From Pyricularia pennisetigena (Eukaryota > Ascomycota > Sordariomycetes > Magnaporthales > Pyriculariaceae), in assembly GCF_004337985.1 (NCBI RefSeq), contig NW_021940924.1:660517-724516 (forward strand): DNA of 64,000 nucleotides. Reading direction: 5' to 3'. This document shows positions 54,528 through 64,000 of this stretch, piece after piece. The notes beneath the pieces are model-generated. The model made no database searches and had not been told where the DNA came from. It saw only the letters and a program-made list of their open reading frames with translations. Position numbers and translations under genes: made by a program. Every line of letters starts with the position of its first letter. The stretch's first letter is position 1.

Positions 54528-54591
54528 CCCAAAAGGTTAAGCATCACTTTACGCAACTTTTTGTGCGTAAAGTGATGCTTAACCTTTTGGG
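54528..54591. repeat. Perfect 28-bp hairpin
   Basis: Left arm 54,528-54,555 (CCCAAAAGGTTAAGC...), right arm 54,564-54,591, eight-base loop ACTTTTTG; all 28 pairs match. Low-complexity A-rich sequence precedes it (54,410-54,490). It may be a pair of fused terminal repeats of a lost MITE, a replication-slippage palindrome, or a hairpin RNA. Confidence 0.97.
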
Positions 54592-54879
54592 CTTAGTTGC
54601 CAAGAAAATAAGGGCTATTCGACCGTGAAAGCTGACTTTGAAAAAAGATACATCTACAGCAACAGGGGAGCCCAGTAACCAAGGTCTCGGCCCGGAATTG
54701 CAGCCTATTTGGGCTAAAACCCTGGTCACTTCGCTCCTTTGGGCTTTGTTAAGGAAAAATTAACGCGAGAAGATCAGGCCCTAATGGAGTGGCGTGTTTG
54801 TTGGCTGTAGGTCTGGCAACGCACAACTGATAACGTTCCATGGATAGTTAACCTCCACTTTATTTCGCCACGCACAACC

Positions 54880-55390
54880 ATCCAACGCTACACCCCGCAT
54901 TTTACCGCCCCATATATAGCGTGCCGCAGCGATGGAGGACCTCCTGCATCGTGATGGACGGTCTCCTGACTGTGATAAGGACAAGTGTCTCAGAATGGCG
55001 TGATCGTATACAGGGCTATATCGCCAGACTATCAAATCGTGGTGGCAGTTTTGTGAAGGCGCAAGCTTTGACAGGCATTCGCCAACGCCGTCAAGCATAC
55101 CCCAATGCAAGGAGCCCTCCATCGGCGAGGGAGCCAAGCGCAAAATCCGATTAGCTGGCCGTGCAGCGTTATCGGTGTAGTTAGCGTTTTTGACTGATAA
55201 GCGATTGGGCTGTTGCACTGGGGCGTGTAGTCTCGGTGACTTTACCGTTTTGAGGGGAGTCTCCCACCTACACGTGATTCAGTAGAAAATTCGTGTACCT
55301 TTAGCCAGCTCCGTTTCTGGTGCGTTTTGCACACAATTCAGGGCACGTATCAATTCAGACAATTTCATACACCCTATCATAGTACCGTAC
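54880..55390 (-). repeat. Dispersed repeat family, copy E
   Basis: The minus strand contains CATCACGATGCAGGAGGTCC like the copy at 62.65 kb. The plus strand at 55,213-55,385 (GGGGCGTGTAGTCTCGGT, CTTTACCGTTTTG, TGGTGCGTTTTGCACAC) matches 61,663-61,825. Confidence 0.7.
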
Positions 55391-55690
55391 GGGCACACCG
55401 CCGTGCGACATAGGCAGGCATTCGCAACTCCCACTTTGACGGCGCAAATTATGACGAAAGGCTTCTTGACACGGAGGGTGAAAATGTTCCCATATTCTTG
55501 ATTGGATTGCAGAAGCCTGAAAACCAGCCATTGACCTTTGTGCCAAGAAACTATCCATTCGAAGTTAGAGGGGAAAAGTTTGGATCAGGCTTCCGCATGC
55601 AACCTGCCTTTAACCTTGTTTTCTATTGCGCATTCCACACCTTTTGTCTTGACCCACGCTCGTTTGTCAACCCGGCCCAATTTCCTAACG

Positions 55691-56404
55691 CTAATCGGAA
55701 CCCGGACCCGGGCTGTTCATATGCATGTCTGCCTCGGCCTGGATCATGTCCATTTGCTCCTCTATGAATTTTTCGCTTGGCGTTGGGGATGGGGAGCAAC
55801 TGTCCTCACTGGCAGAGCCAAAGACCCTCCGCCTTCGCTCCCGTCGCTGTGCTCGCTCGGCCCGCGACTTCAACCGCTCCTCACGCATTCTCGATTCCTG
55901 CGCTCGCCTTCTGGCTTCTTGAAATGGTCTCCAACAGCTAACGCATGTTGCCTCATAGTCTTTCTCATTTCCTCTGAGTGCAAAACTGCCACATTTTATG
56001 CATATAACATGCGAGACGCCCTGGATGTCGATTTGGTTGCCCCTGACGTAACGCACAGTAGGGAGCCTTCCCTGGCGGACCTCCAGACCACAGTCGATGC
56101 AGAAGCGTTTGAAGGATTCTGCCCCAAAACGTCGCCTTTTCTTCCTCAATTGGTTATCCGCGAAACGATGGCTTGTTCTGAGCCGGAGACAGTCGTAGCA
56201 GCCATACAGGTCTCTGCTCTGGGCAAACTCGGATTCTTCAGCATCCAGGAGTGTCTCCAAAGACAGCTTGGCTATAAGATTGTCGAAGTAGATCGATGTC
56301 AGTTTCAAGGAAATCTGACTGATAATGTCCAGATGCGAGAGGATCCGATTCTGCAGTTCGCCAGGGATGTTGACAATCCGAGCGGAGCCGGGTGTGAAGT
56401 CCAT
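55691..56404 (-). CDS. F-box-like protein with Cys-rich domain
   Basis: 237 residues. An F-box-like helix near the N terminus (IVNIPGELQNRILSHLDIIS followed by QISLKLTS) would bind Skp1. A Cys-rich stretch follows: YGCYDCLRLR, then RFCIDCGLE, VICIKCGSF and ATCVSCWRP, four CxxC pairs, a layout common in fungal F-box proteins. The C-terminal third is a basic coiled coil (ARRRAQESRMREERLKSRAE). The family usually acts in SCF ubiquitin ligases; the substrate is unknown. The gene is intact, unspliced and separate from repeats. Confidence 0.75.
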   Translation of the reverse strand: MDFTPGSARIVNIPGELQNRILSHLDIISQISLKLTSIYFDNLIAKLSLETLLDAEESEFAQSRDLYGCYDCLRLRTSHRFADNQLRKKRRRFGAESFKRFCIDCGLEVRQGRLPTVRYVRGNQIDIQGVSHVICIKCGSFALRGNEKDYEATCVSCWRPFQEARRRAQESRMREERLKSRAERAQRRERRRRVFGSASEDSCSPSPTPSEKFIEEQMDMIQAEADMHMNSPGPGSD

Positions 56405-59072
56405 AATGGATACAAGATTTTGAGATACTTTTGGAAACCGAATGGAAGATGAAAGTTGCGATGGTTAATCGCCAGAGGAGGGGCGTAGTTGCCTGTCTTG
56501 CGTACAACTAAGCAGTATATATAGCTACATACATCATTGTCAACACAAAGAACTAAAACGGATATTCTAACAATTCGGTCGTCCTGACTGCGTCACTCGG
56601 CGAATGAAAGTTTTCTGTTACGCATTGCGTTCAAAAGCATCACATGAACTACGTACCATTTGGTTTTACCCTCTGTTGTGCGACAAGCTTATCATTAACG
56701 AATCAGCATCCATATGAGCACCGTCATGGGAACGTTAGCTGTAGAATGAACTATATATAGAGTGAGTTCATTGGATCCCGAAGTAATCGTTCAGAATTAC
56801 AGATCGTGAGCCTGACGCCAATTTGTGTCTCATTTTGGTCGAGTCACATAGGCGCCCTTGGCGTTTCTAGCAGGGCTTCTGCACAAAACAAAACCCATCA
56901 CGCACAAGCTCGAGACAAGGTAGTCAACCAATTGAAGCCATTGGGACCAAAGATTGCAGAATCATATTAGCAGCCAATGTAAATCTCGGTCTTTTGAGGA
57001 CGCGCGGCTTTGGTTGATTGACTTTCTCAAGCTTTCTGCTTTTGCCATACGTACCTATTTTTGGATCCTTCGAGGCTTCGGATCGCAGCACAAAGATGGC
57101 AATGAGCATTTGGGACGTGCTCCAGTAACCAGGCCATGGTTTCCTGTTGCAGGAGCCTTGATTTTCGGGTTCGCAAGATATTTAAGGCTGTGTATAATTC
57201 TTTTTTTCATATTCCACCAAACTCTGGTCGAGATAAGAGTAGCGTTTTGCTCGTTGGCTATAACTAATTATGTTACGATAGCTTCGTGGGGCTGTAGTGT
57301 TTTGAGTTGCGGAACTGGAGCTAGCAGTTTGGTAAGGCTGTCGTCCAGCGCTAATTATTGGACCAGGCCATTAGCTCTTCCCCCGGTACTGAACCTGTTT
57401 GTTGACATGGTAGGTCATGTGATAGTGATAAAATGGTCGATTTAGTCGCGTTGCATGGGTGGACGCTGCATCGATGGCTATAGTTCGTCCACTGTGATAG
57501 GTTTTCAGCAAAAGCATAATAAAAAACAAATGGCCCCGTAACGACAATGGTGATTATCAGCCCTTTTGAGGCACAGAACTTGGTCGGAGAAATCAAGACA
57601 CACAAGCGCGTCATGCTTCACCTTTACGCACCACGGTTGCTGCTGGGTTTAAGGCGCTCGATGGGCACCGTCTTTACACGACCCCGACCCTGCCAAACGG
57701 CTGGGCCGTGCCTCTCCGGTTAATACTGCAGCTGGCCCTCTTCTCTGGGCAGTTGTGTTTTGCGTCCTTTACAGAGTATATGGCCGTGTGCGACATGCTC
57801 GGCATGGACTGGAGGGGCCGCGGTGGCGATGGTGACGAGAAGCAGCAGGATGGGGACGGCGTTGAAGCCAATGTTTAGGACCACTGATGCCGAGACTGGA
57901 TGTACCTTTCGGCATAGCCCCGTTGGAATTTTAAAGGCATTTTTGAACAAGGTGCGCCGAGACAGCAAGGGAATCGAGAAGACACACATGGGCAGGATGT
58001 TGGATGCGGTCCTGCTAACTGAGGAGGAATTTGCGGACTAATCTGGGGTTCGTGGACCCTGGGCACGACCCAGGCTTGGTGCGGCGGTACCTGCTAGTGG
58101 CGTGACTGACGGGGCGCGGCGCCCAGCATCTTAATGGTGGTGCAATACTCACTCCCCCTTATCAATGACCATTCTCTCGATCAGCCTTTGAAAGCTTTTC
58201 TTTGACTGGGATCTATCTCCTCTTGTTGATTTAATAGATGAGCATAATTTCTAGCGCCTGCTACTTGTGCACATCCAGACGATCAGGAAGGAATACCTGT
58301 CAGCAGTTGTTGCTTTAATGTTCCTGCCACTTAACACAACCCAACACGTATATTTTACATCCAGTTTGCTCCAATTAATGTGTTGCAATCATTTTGTATA
58401 CGTAAATATTGATAGTTGCCCCAAAAATTGGTGTGCAATTGGCTTCTCCAGGCGTTCGTTGCGTGACCAAAAGTGGCGATCTGGCCTGCAAAAGCAAATC
58501 TTGGACATGCTTAGCTGCTCTAGTGGGTTCACTTTTCTCGATCTGCTGCACTATAGCGGTATTCAGCCGTCGCTGTCTTTTAAATTTATCTTCGCCTTCG
58601 CTTCCAAAAACAAGTGCACAATGGCTTCGATCCAGGTTGAGCGGCAGCGTCAGCAGCTAGTTTTGAAGTACTTGCTGCAGCATGTCACTATTTGCAGGAT
58701 TGTTGTTCCGAACGATGAAGGGCCATAAATTTGTGCTGGATTAAAACCTCTGCTTCATCCAGCGCACGGGCCATATGCAACTGGAGCAACCACCCAAAAG
58801 ATGGGTCAACACCACTTAATTCGCCTACTCATTCGGCATTAATCGTCAATTCCAACATCATACCGCACTACACGAAAAAGCGTAATGAGCCCATGCATCG
58901 GTTACCGAAACCTTTGAACCATTCCGTCCTTCTCACTCAATATAAAAGGTCGTGAATTTTTGCTTGGTTCTCTGTCCAGCACGACATTCCCCCGCCGCCT
59001 CAGATCCGCAAACGCGAACGCACTTAGGGTTTCCGCACTCCCCCGCCAAACAGCACCAGCTCCATTGGCACG
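56405..59072. other. Region without supported gene
   Basis: Short frames only; a 153-codon plus-strand frame at 58,267-58,728 shows no domain. Confidence 0.35.
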
Positions 59073-59459
59073 ATGGATGCGCCAGCAAAACGCACCGCCA
59101 CGCATATTAACGAAGATCCTAAGACTTTACGGGTTCCAAAATTATATCAGGCAGGAGGATCGCTGCCCTCAGTATCCTCAAAAACGAGCCAACGCAATTG
59201 CGCGTCTCCGTCCAAAAAAAGGAGGGAGGTAGAAACCATGCAGAGGTTATCCTTGCGCAACAGGTCTTTTTCCACAAGGAAGCCTAATAACCTCCCAGAG
59301 GCTTCAAAGATTACACTCCGCGATCTTACACAGGCCAACAAAGGAAGGCGCATCAGCTTTTGGTCCCGGCGTAAGGAGATTCCCTGTACAAAGGACAGCA
59401 TCGCAAATTGGCATTTCCTTCCGTGCAATTTAGAAAAAAACCGAGTTCCCGTTCTTTAA
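59073..59459 (+). CDS. N-terminal part resembling fungal PDDEXK_nuc proteins
   Basis: 128 residues, opening with MDAPAKRTATHINEDPKTLR and including PSVSSKTSQRNCASPSKKRR. The polar, SPSK-containing start followed by an ISFWSRRKEI-type helix is typical of the region ahead of the nuclease core in fungal PDDEXK_nuc proteins. The core with its E-x-K is not found downstream, so the gene is probably broken. The assignment rests on memory of the family and should be treated as tentative. Confidence 0.4.
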   Translation: MDAPAKRTATHINEDPKTLRVPKLYQAGGSLPSVSSKTSQRNCASPSKKRREVETMQRLSLRNRSFSTRKPNNLPEASKITLRDLTQANKGRRISFWSRRKEIPCTKDSIANWHFLPCNLEKNRVPVL

Positions 59460-60318
59460 AGATGTCTGCAAAATCCAAAAAGGGCTGATAAATATGCCGA
59501 AGCGTCTGTCTTATGACGAAGCAGCCTGGACCACGGGGGTTGTTTTCCATCTGCTTAACTTAGCGATACCGGGTGATGAACAACTGGTTCTGGTGCCTTG
59601 GTCAATGTTGCCTGCTTCCATTCTGCCCTTTTGAGGAGCTTTAAATTGACAATAACATTTGGTATCCGCCGTTCAAAGTACATCGGCGAGAATTGTGAAT
59701 AGGGATTTGTTGCCTCCAACCTACGCCAGCGGCAAGATGGTCGACGTTTGCCTTGCGATCGACCCATCATGGACCCCACAAAGCAACGGAGTTACATCAT
59801 CTTCTGTCGATACTCCCCTTTCTAGTTGTACCTGCTTAGATAGACTGCTTAAGTGTAGCCTTTCGAGTGCCTCTGGCCGCTTATCTCGGCAACTTTTCTA
59901 GACATGATTCTGCCTCTAGAATTTACCGCAGCACGAAGAGGGTAAGGGCAGAGTTATAAGACGGCGGATCATGAGCCAGTTGGCCAACTTGCACAGCCGA
60001 GGGCTTATCGATTAGCGATTCAACCTACGACGCATCACCACCGACGCGCCACAAAGCTATGCCTCCGGATCCTCAATCAGTTCGATCGTGTTTCTTCCGT
60101 GCACGGGACCCACCCGGCCAATTATCGACTCGGACTGTTCGTGGCACAACGGTAGGGCCATACTGGTGAACTAGCGAACGATAGTGACAATTCGATAACA
60201 TAGCGTTCGGGTTAAAATAAGCGATGAAAAACTCGAAATTCAATACAGTCTAAGCAACAGAGAACCTACAAAAGCTCTTCCCAGATTGCCGTAATCCTCG
60301 AGAAGCTCCTGGAACTTT
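59460..60318. other. Unassigned region
   Basis: No supported feature. Confidence 0.4.
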
Positions 60319-61090
60319 TCACTCTTCCACAGCATCAGCATTGCAGGACGCATAGTGCACCACCAGCTGCCTTAGCTTCTCCGGCACCGCTTCTGCATAG
60401 CAGAATCGCAATAATTTCACGATGCCATCAATGTTGTGTTCGGATAAGTCGTAATCTACGAGAGTGTGGTGAAGTTTGTTGAAAGAAAGATACACTAGTC
60501 GCGTGATGTCGTAGCGGTCTCCCAGAACGTAGACCCGAGAGTGATGGATAGATATATTTCGATCATTTGTTGGCCGACTAATACTGCGTGGCCCATCCTC
60601 AGAGTATATAGACATGTCTATAGGCCAGGACTTCTGAAAACCATTCCATAGCATGTCCCGCTTTGGTATCCTTTTTCTCTTAGCCTTCTTCTCTGGCGTG
60701 TGTCCCCAGGTTGACGCCGAAGGCGCTTCGGGTTCCGCAATTGCAACTCCCTCAGCTTGAAGCCCAAGGCCATGCTCCTCAGCGGGTGAGGCTTGGATCG
60801 AGTGGTCACTGGGATCATTTGCTTCTGTAATACCGTCATGTTCGATAGAGCTATCGTCAACATCTTCCTCCGCTCCAACCACCGGTTCTAGTGTAGACGT
60901 AATCCCAAAAGCTCAAGAAGGTTCTCGTCGATATCGTCCCAGGTGACAAAGCCATCCTTTGCTTCCTTAAACTCACCATGCACCATAGTCCTCAAAAAAG
61001 CAGACTGTTCGGCAACAAGGTAAGAGTTTACAGTAAATTCTCGTGTTTCCGAACCGATGATGCGAAACTGATTGGATGTTGCGGCGCTGG
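60319..61090 (-). pseudogene. BTB/POZ domain gene with frameshifts
   Basis: The upstream frame (61,085-60,955) encodes SETREFTVNSYLVAEQSAFL and GEFKEAKDGFVTWDDIDEN, the first half of a fungal BTB domain. Homology then moves to a second frame (LSFWDYVYT) and a third (EPVVGAEEDVDDSSIEHDG), which runs as a 187-codon ORF to 60,319. That ORF includes HHSRVYVLGDRYDITRLVYL and IVKLLRFCYAEAVPEKLRQL. At least two small indels around 60,890-60,955 separate the parts, unless an unrecognised intron joins them. BTB proteins of this kind usually act as cullin-3 adaptors. Confidence 0.75.
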
Positions 61091-61344
61091 ACTATGTTAG
61101 CTGACAAAATCCCACTGGGTTGGTTGTCCACGATAAAGTTGGACTGGCCTTTTCTTCGATATGCCTTCCATTCTTTTCATTAGTAGCAACCCTTTGAAGT
61201 ACAACGAAGCTAGGGCCAAGTGCCTGGATGACTTCTCATCTTATTTGGTGCTGCTAAACGTGATGCGGTCGTATGCTTGGTTGGCTCTCGAAGGTCTAAC
61301 CGTCACATCTGGAAAACAATCTTATAATTGGGGCCAAGAGACCT

Positions 61345-61560
61345 TGTAACACTGGACCCCGCAATTTGCCGCCCCAGACCCGCCAATTGGGTTGCGCTCT
61401 TGTTCCAAGCCGCGAAAGTGGAGGGCCTCCTGCATAATTGGAAAAATGTGACCCGGCCAAAAATAATTGAAATGCGGTTGGGCCTTACCATTTGGCTTGC
61501 CTCGTGACATGGAATATTTGCTGGCTAGAGGTCCTTGCTGCAAGGAGTGTTCGTGCAGGT
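61345..61560 (-). repeat. Dispersed repeat family, copy F
   Basis: The minus strand reads ATTATGCAGGAGGCCCTCCA, CTTGGAACAAGAGCGCAACC, and GGGGCGGCAAATTGCGGGGT, the cleanest copy of the core. Confidence 0.75.
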
Positions 61561-61662
61561 AGTTGTCCTGTTGATTCAAGTTCTTGTTTTGACATTCAAT
61601 CCCTGAGATCACCAAACCCCGACCCCCTGACCAACCCACAAGGGCGATGCCTTTGTGCTGTT

Positions 61663-61825
61663 GCATTGGGGCGTGTAATCTCGGTAGCTTTACCGTTTTG
61701 GGACGTGTTCCCACTCGTACACGTGATTGAGTAAAAGATTCTTGTACCTTTAGCCAGTTCCGTTTCTGATGCGTTTTGCACCCAATCATGAACGCACCAA
61801 TTCGGAAAATTCTCACAACCTACTC
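61663..61825 (+). repeat. Dispersed repeat family, copy G (second module)
   Basis: Direct match to 55,213-55,385, sharing GGGGCGTGTAATCTCGGT and CCTTTAGCCAGTTCCGTTT. Confidence 0.75.
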
Positions 61826-62559
61826 ATCTCCGTGCATCACATCGACCTGCATGGCTCCATTATACGGCTACTGTTTTTAGTGCTGTATGGATTGGCACTC
61901 TATGATGGGGCAGATGTAGAAAATTAATGTGTTGACGCGAAAGATGGTTTTGCTCCTAACTGTATGTCACATCGATAACGCAATCCTTCTGTGACGGCCC
62001 GAGTACAAACATCGTGTTTCACCGCAGAATTTTTTGGCTGATTTTGGGCAATATAAGAGCTAATCGGCCAGAGACAAGCCTTGGGGATAAGTTGCATTGC
62101 CGACTAGAGTAGCTGCTGAAATCCAAATGATACCAAGTTGCTTGGCTAGCAAGCCTGCAGAATGGTATAAAATTTTCAGCATGGACGCACGGATCATGTT
62201 CATCGGAGGGTTTTTGTTTCCCAACCATTTAGATCAAGAACACTGTTGTAAGGTTCCTTTTGAACCTGGTACCTTTTGAACCTGGTAGCCAAATGAACGA
62301 CCTAAAGTGGCTATTTGTGAACGATCTTTCACTGCCAGCTATTTTGTGAGCATGTGATTGGCCGCCAATGCACGACAAATGCCATGCGGGAGGCCCACTA
62401 CCCTCGTATTAACTAAATTTAACCAATCTTGGCAGTGGGTGATCTAACTATACACTAGCATTCGGAATGCAAGAGGACCTTCACCCAGAATTTTGTACGG
62501 CACAAAACTCACACTTCGCGGGATGTTGAGGACAGTTGGCCGTACTGGATTTGCTTATG

Positions 62560-62760
62560 CGATTCTTCAGGTGCTCACAGTACGTCAATATACCCCTTCA
62601 GATAAACCGAGCCATTCTGGGCCACTCATACCTACCCCAGTCAAACAGCGTCCATCACGATGCAGGAGGCCCTCCATCACCGGGCACACTATCTATGCGG
62701 AGTCCGACGTCACATGGTGATGCGTGGCGTAATGAAATGGAGATTGACCGACCATAATCT
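62560..62760 (+). repeat. Dispersed repeat family, copy H
   Basis: Shares the CATCACGATGCAGGAGG core and following GCGTGGCGTAATGAAATGGAG with the reverse strand of 54,830-55,010. Confidence 0.7.
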
Positions 62761-62916
62761 GTTGTTGATGAGATGCCGGTAAGTTACACCAAAGCGTCCA
62801 ACGCCGCCTACATTTTATGTTTCGCATCTTACCATAGTCCGAAACAACTTTACACAGGCAAGCAGCTTAAACAAGTAGCACCGAAATTGGTCCTCCTTTT
62901 TTCCTGGTCCGTCAAC

Positions 62917-64000
62917 ATGACTGTCAAATGTAGTCAGTGTGATCGGAACTTCCGCACTGACGACGCTCTGCAGCAGCACATTCGAGATTCGCATAAACCT
63001 ATTCAGTTGCCTAACTGCCAGATTTGTAGCCGGACTTTCAACGATAACGACGCTCTTGAGCAACATCTGAAACAATCAAGGGTTCATAAACCCCGGTCCC
63101 AAAATGTACGCACTCGAATACCCACCGAAAGCAAAAACGCGTCTGCGGACAGTGAAGCGGGAGTGGCAGATCAGATGAAACTTCTTCAACCCAGCCCGGC
63201 GGTCAACGAGATAGCGGAGATTAAAGTCGTGCCTCTGCTCACCGAGCATGTGCGCAAACGGGCGGCCGATCTGGCTGGGCCAGCGTCGGTTCCATTTACA
63301 CAGTATGGCCTGCTCGGAGGTATTGTCTCTGATGGCCGGGGGCCCGAGGCGCCTGCTGACCCACGCATTTTCTATAACATTGCGGCACCATCGAGCGTCT
63401 TTATATGTGGTAGTCAAGGGTCCGGAAAGAGCCACACTCTCTCTTGCCTGCTCGAAAATTGCCTCATACAGTCGTGCGCGAATGTCTTGCCGCGGCCGCT
63501 CACCGGAATCCTTTTCCATTACGATACTTTCATGTCGGATAATGGGGGCGAGCCTTGTGAGGCCGCCTATCTGGCATCCAACCGGCAAGTCAAAGTCAGG
63601 ATTCTTTGTGCACCTACGAACATTAGAACGATCCAGGTGGGCCAACATATCATATAAACTTTGAACAGGCGAGCCGTCAGAGCTGATTAGCGATTCAATA
63701 GAGGGTGTATTCGAAAATCCCAAACGTGGCAGTTGAGCCCCTACGACTTAACGAACGCGACCTCAATACAACACGTATGATGTCATTGATGGCGGTAAAC
63801 AATTCGAAGGGAATTCCACTATATTTACATGTCATCCTGCGCATTCTGCGGAATTTGAGAATTGAGCAGCAGGAGCAGTCCGACACCGCAGATGAATGCA
63901 TTCCCCCCTTCCAGTATGCAAAATTCAAAAGGTGCCTCGAGAAGGAATGCATGACCGAGACCCAGCTCGCGCCGCTGAAGCAACGTCTCGACACTCTCGA
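62917..64000 (+). CDS. C2H2 zinc-finger/P-loop ATPase-like protein (continues past window)
   Basis: Start at Met 62,917. Two C2H2 fingers lie at residues 5-58 (CSQCDRNFRTDDALQQHIRD and CQICSRTFNDNDALEQHLKQ). A long segment follows, then a Walker A GSQGSGKS at 165-172 in IFYNIAAPSSVFICGSQGSG. The first exon ends at about 63,639, where GTGGGC could be a donor. Coding resumes near 63,705: VEPLRLNERDLNTTRMMSLM, GIPLYLHVILRILRNLRIEQ, and LAPLKQRLDTL at the edge. I recall this arrangement in a widespread, uncharacterised fungal P-loop family. It may act on DNA, but that is inference. Confidence 0.75.

Larger units (their letters stand above)
53420..55690. other. Repeat-rich region around the 54.5 kb hairpin
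   Basis: An acid-rich minus-strand frame at 53,421-53,690 has the words LEAALWGLRSRFECRLGLKV and DGLCINQAD, which resemble the HET (heterokaryon incompatibility) domain; it is listed separately. Repeat copies D and E lie at 54,030-54,115 and 54,880-55,390. Confidence 0.4.
61091..62916. other. Repeat-rich region upstream of the P-loop gene
   Basis: Contains repeat copies F (61,345-61,560), G (61,663-61,825) and H (62,560-62,760) and no supported gene. Confidence 0.4.

Noticed and set aside
55538..56452. 304-codon plus-strand ORF
   Set aside because: Lies antisense to the F-box/Cys-rich gene, with no motif of its own; a shadow frame.

Overview
This window looks like accessory, repeat-rich chromosome from a filamentous ascomycete (Pezizomycotina, perhaps Sordariomycetes). 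The reasons are short introns (47-72 bp) with GTAAGT-like donors and CTAAC/CTGAC branch points, Fot1/pogo-type DNA transposons, Tad-like LINE fragments, solo LTRs, and typical fungal accessory families: nucleoside-phosphorylase sensor domain, BTB, F-box, Ulp1-type peptidase, PDDEXK nuclease-like, 3CxxC zinc finger and lone kinase domains. Many reading frames carry single stops of the CAA/CAG to TAA/TAG or TGG to TAG kind. That pattern fits repeat-induced point mutation (RIP) or ordinary decay. No housekeeping operon, tRNA or rRNA was recognised.

The dominant structure is a very long, almost perfect inverted repeat. The left arm (1 to about 5,202) and the right arm (about 43,419 to 48,627, where it outruns the window on the left side) obey x + y = 48,628. 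Each arm carries two divergently transcribed genes about 1.8 kb apart. One encodes an 824-residue protein with a charged coiled coil, a PD-(D/E)XK-like nuclease core and a C-terminal kinase fold, an architecture like that of Crinkler-type proteins. The other encodes a protein with a degenerate J-like domain and a long array of C2H2-like fingers; it is complete only on the right (47,748-50,519). At both inner borders the arms abut a pseudogene: a PNP_UDP-type domain on the left (5.26-6.29 kb) and an HhH-GPD DNA glycosylase on the right (42.96-43.41 kb).

Between the arms: a 2.69 kb Fot1/pogo-like element (7,542-10,233) is broken by two solo LTRs of different families, each with 5-bp flanking repeats. 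A three-exon Ulp1-like peptidase gene follows (11.2-14.6 kb), then a diverged glucosamine-6-phosphate N-acetyltransferase homolog (15.8-16.5 kb), a three-exon multi-pass membrane protein (17.0-18.0 kb), an (ACT)n tract at a LINE 3' end (18.6 kb) and a coiled-coil ORF. Next come a 5'-truncated LINE (21.6-22.6 kb), a Cys-rich pseudogene, a 442-codon gene broken by one TAG (26.1-27.5 kb), pogo remnants (31.3-32.7 kb), a truncated BTB gene (33.5 kb), a PDDEXK-like fragment (35.5 kb), a short intact Rad52-like ORF (36.6 kb), a kinase C-lobe (38 kb) and a 3CxxC zinc-finger gene (41.7 kb).

Outside the right arm are a repeated gene-family member (50.6-51.0 kb), a 1,877-bp Fot1-like element with perfect 25-bp ends but a dead transposase (51,541-53,417), a 28-bp perfect hairpin (54.5 kb), an F-box/Cys-rich gene (55.7-56.4 kb), a PDDEXK-protein N-terminal-like ORF (59.1 kb), a decayed BTB gene (60.3-61.1 kb) and a C2H2/P-loop gene that leaves the window at the right edge (62.9 kb onward). 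A dispersed non-coding repeat family with a GCAGGAGG-type core recurs from 40 to 63 kb.
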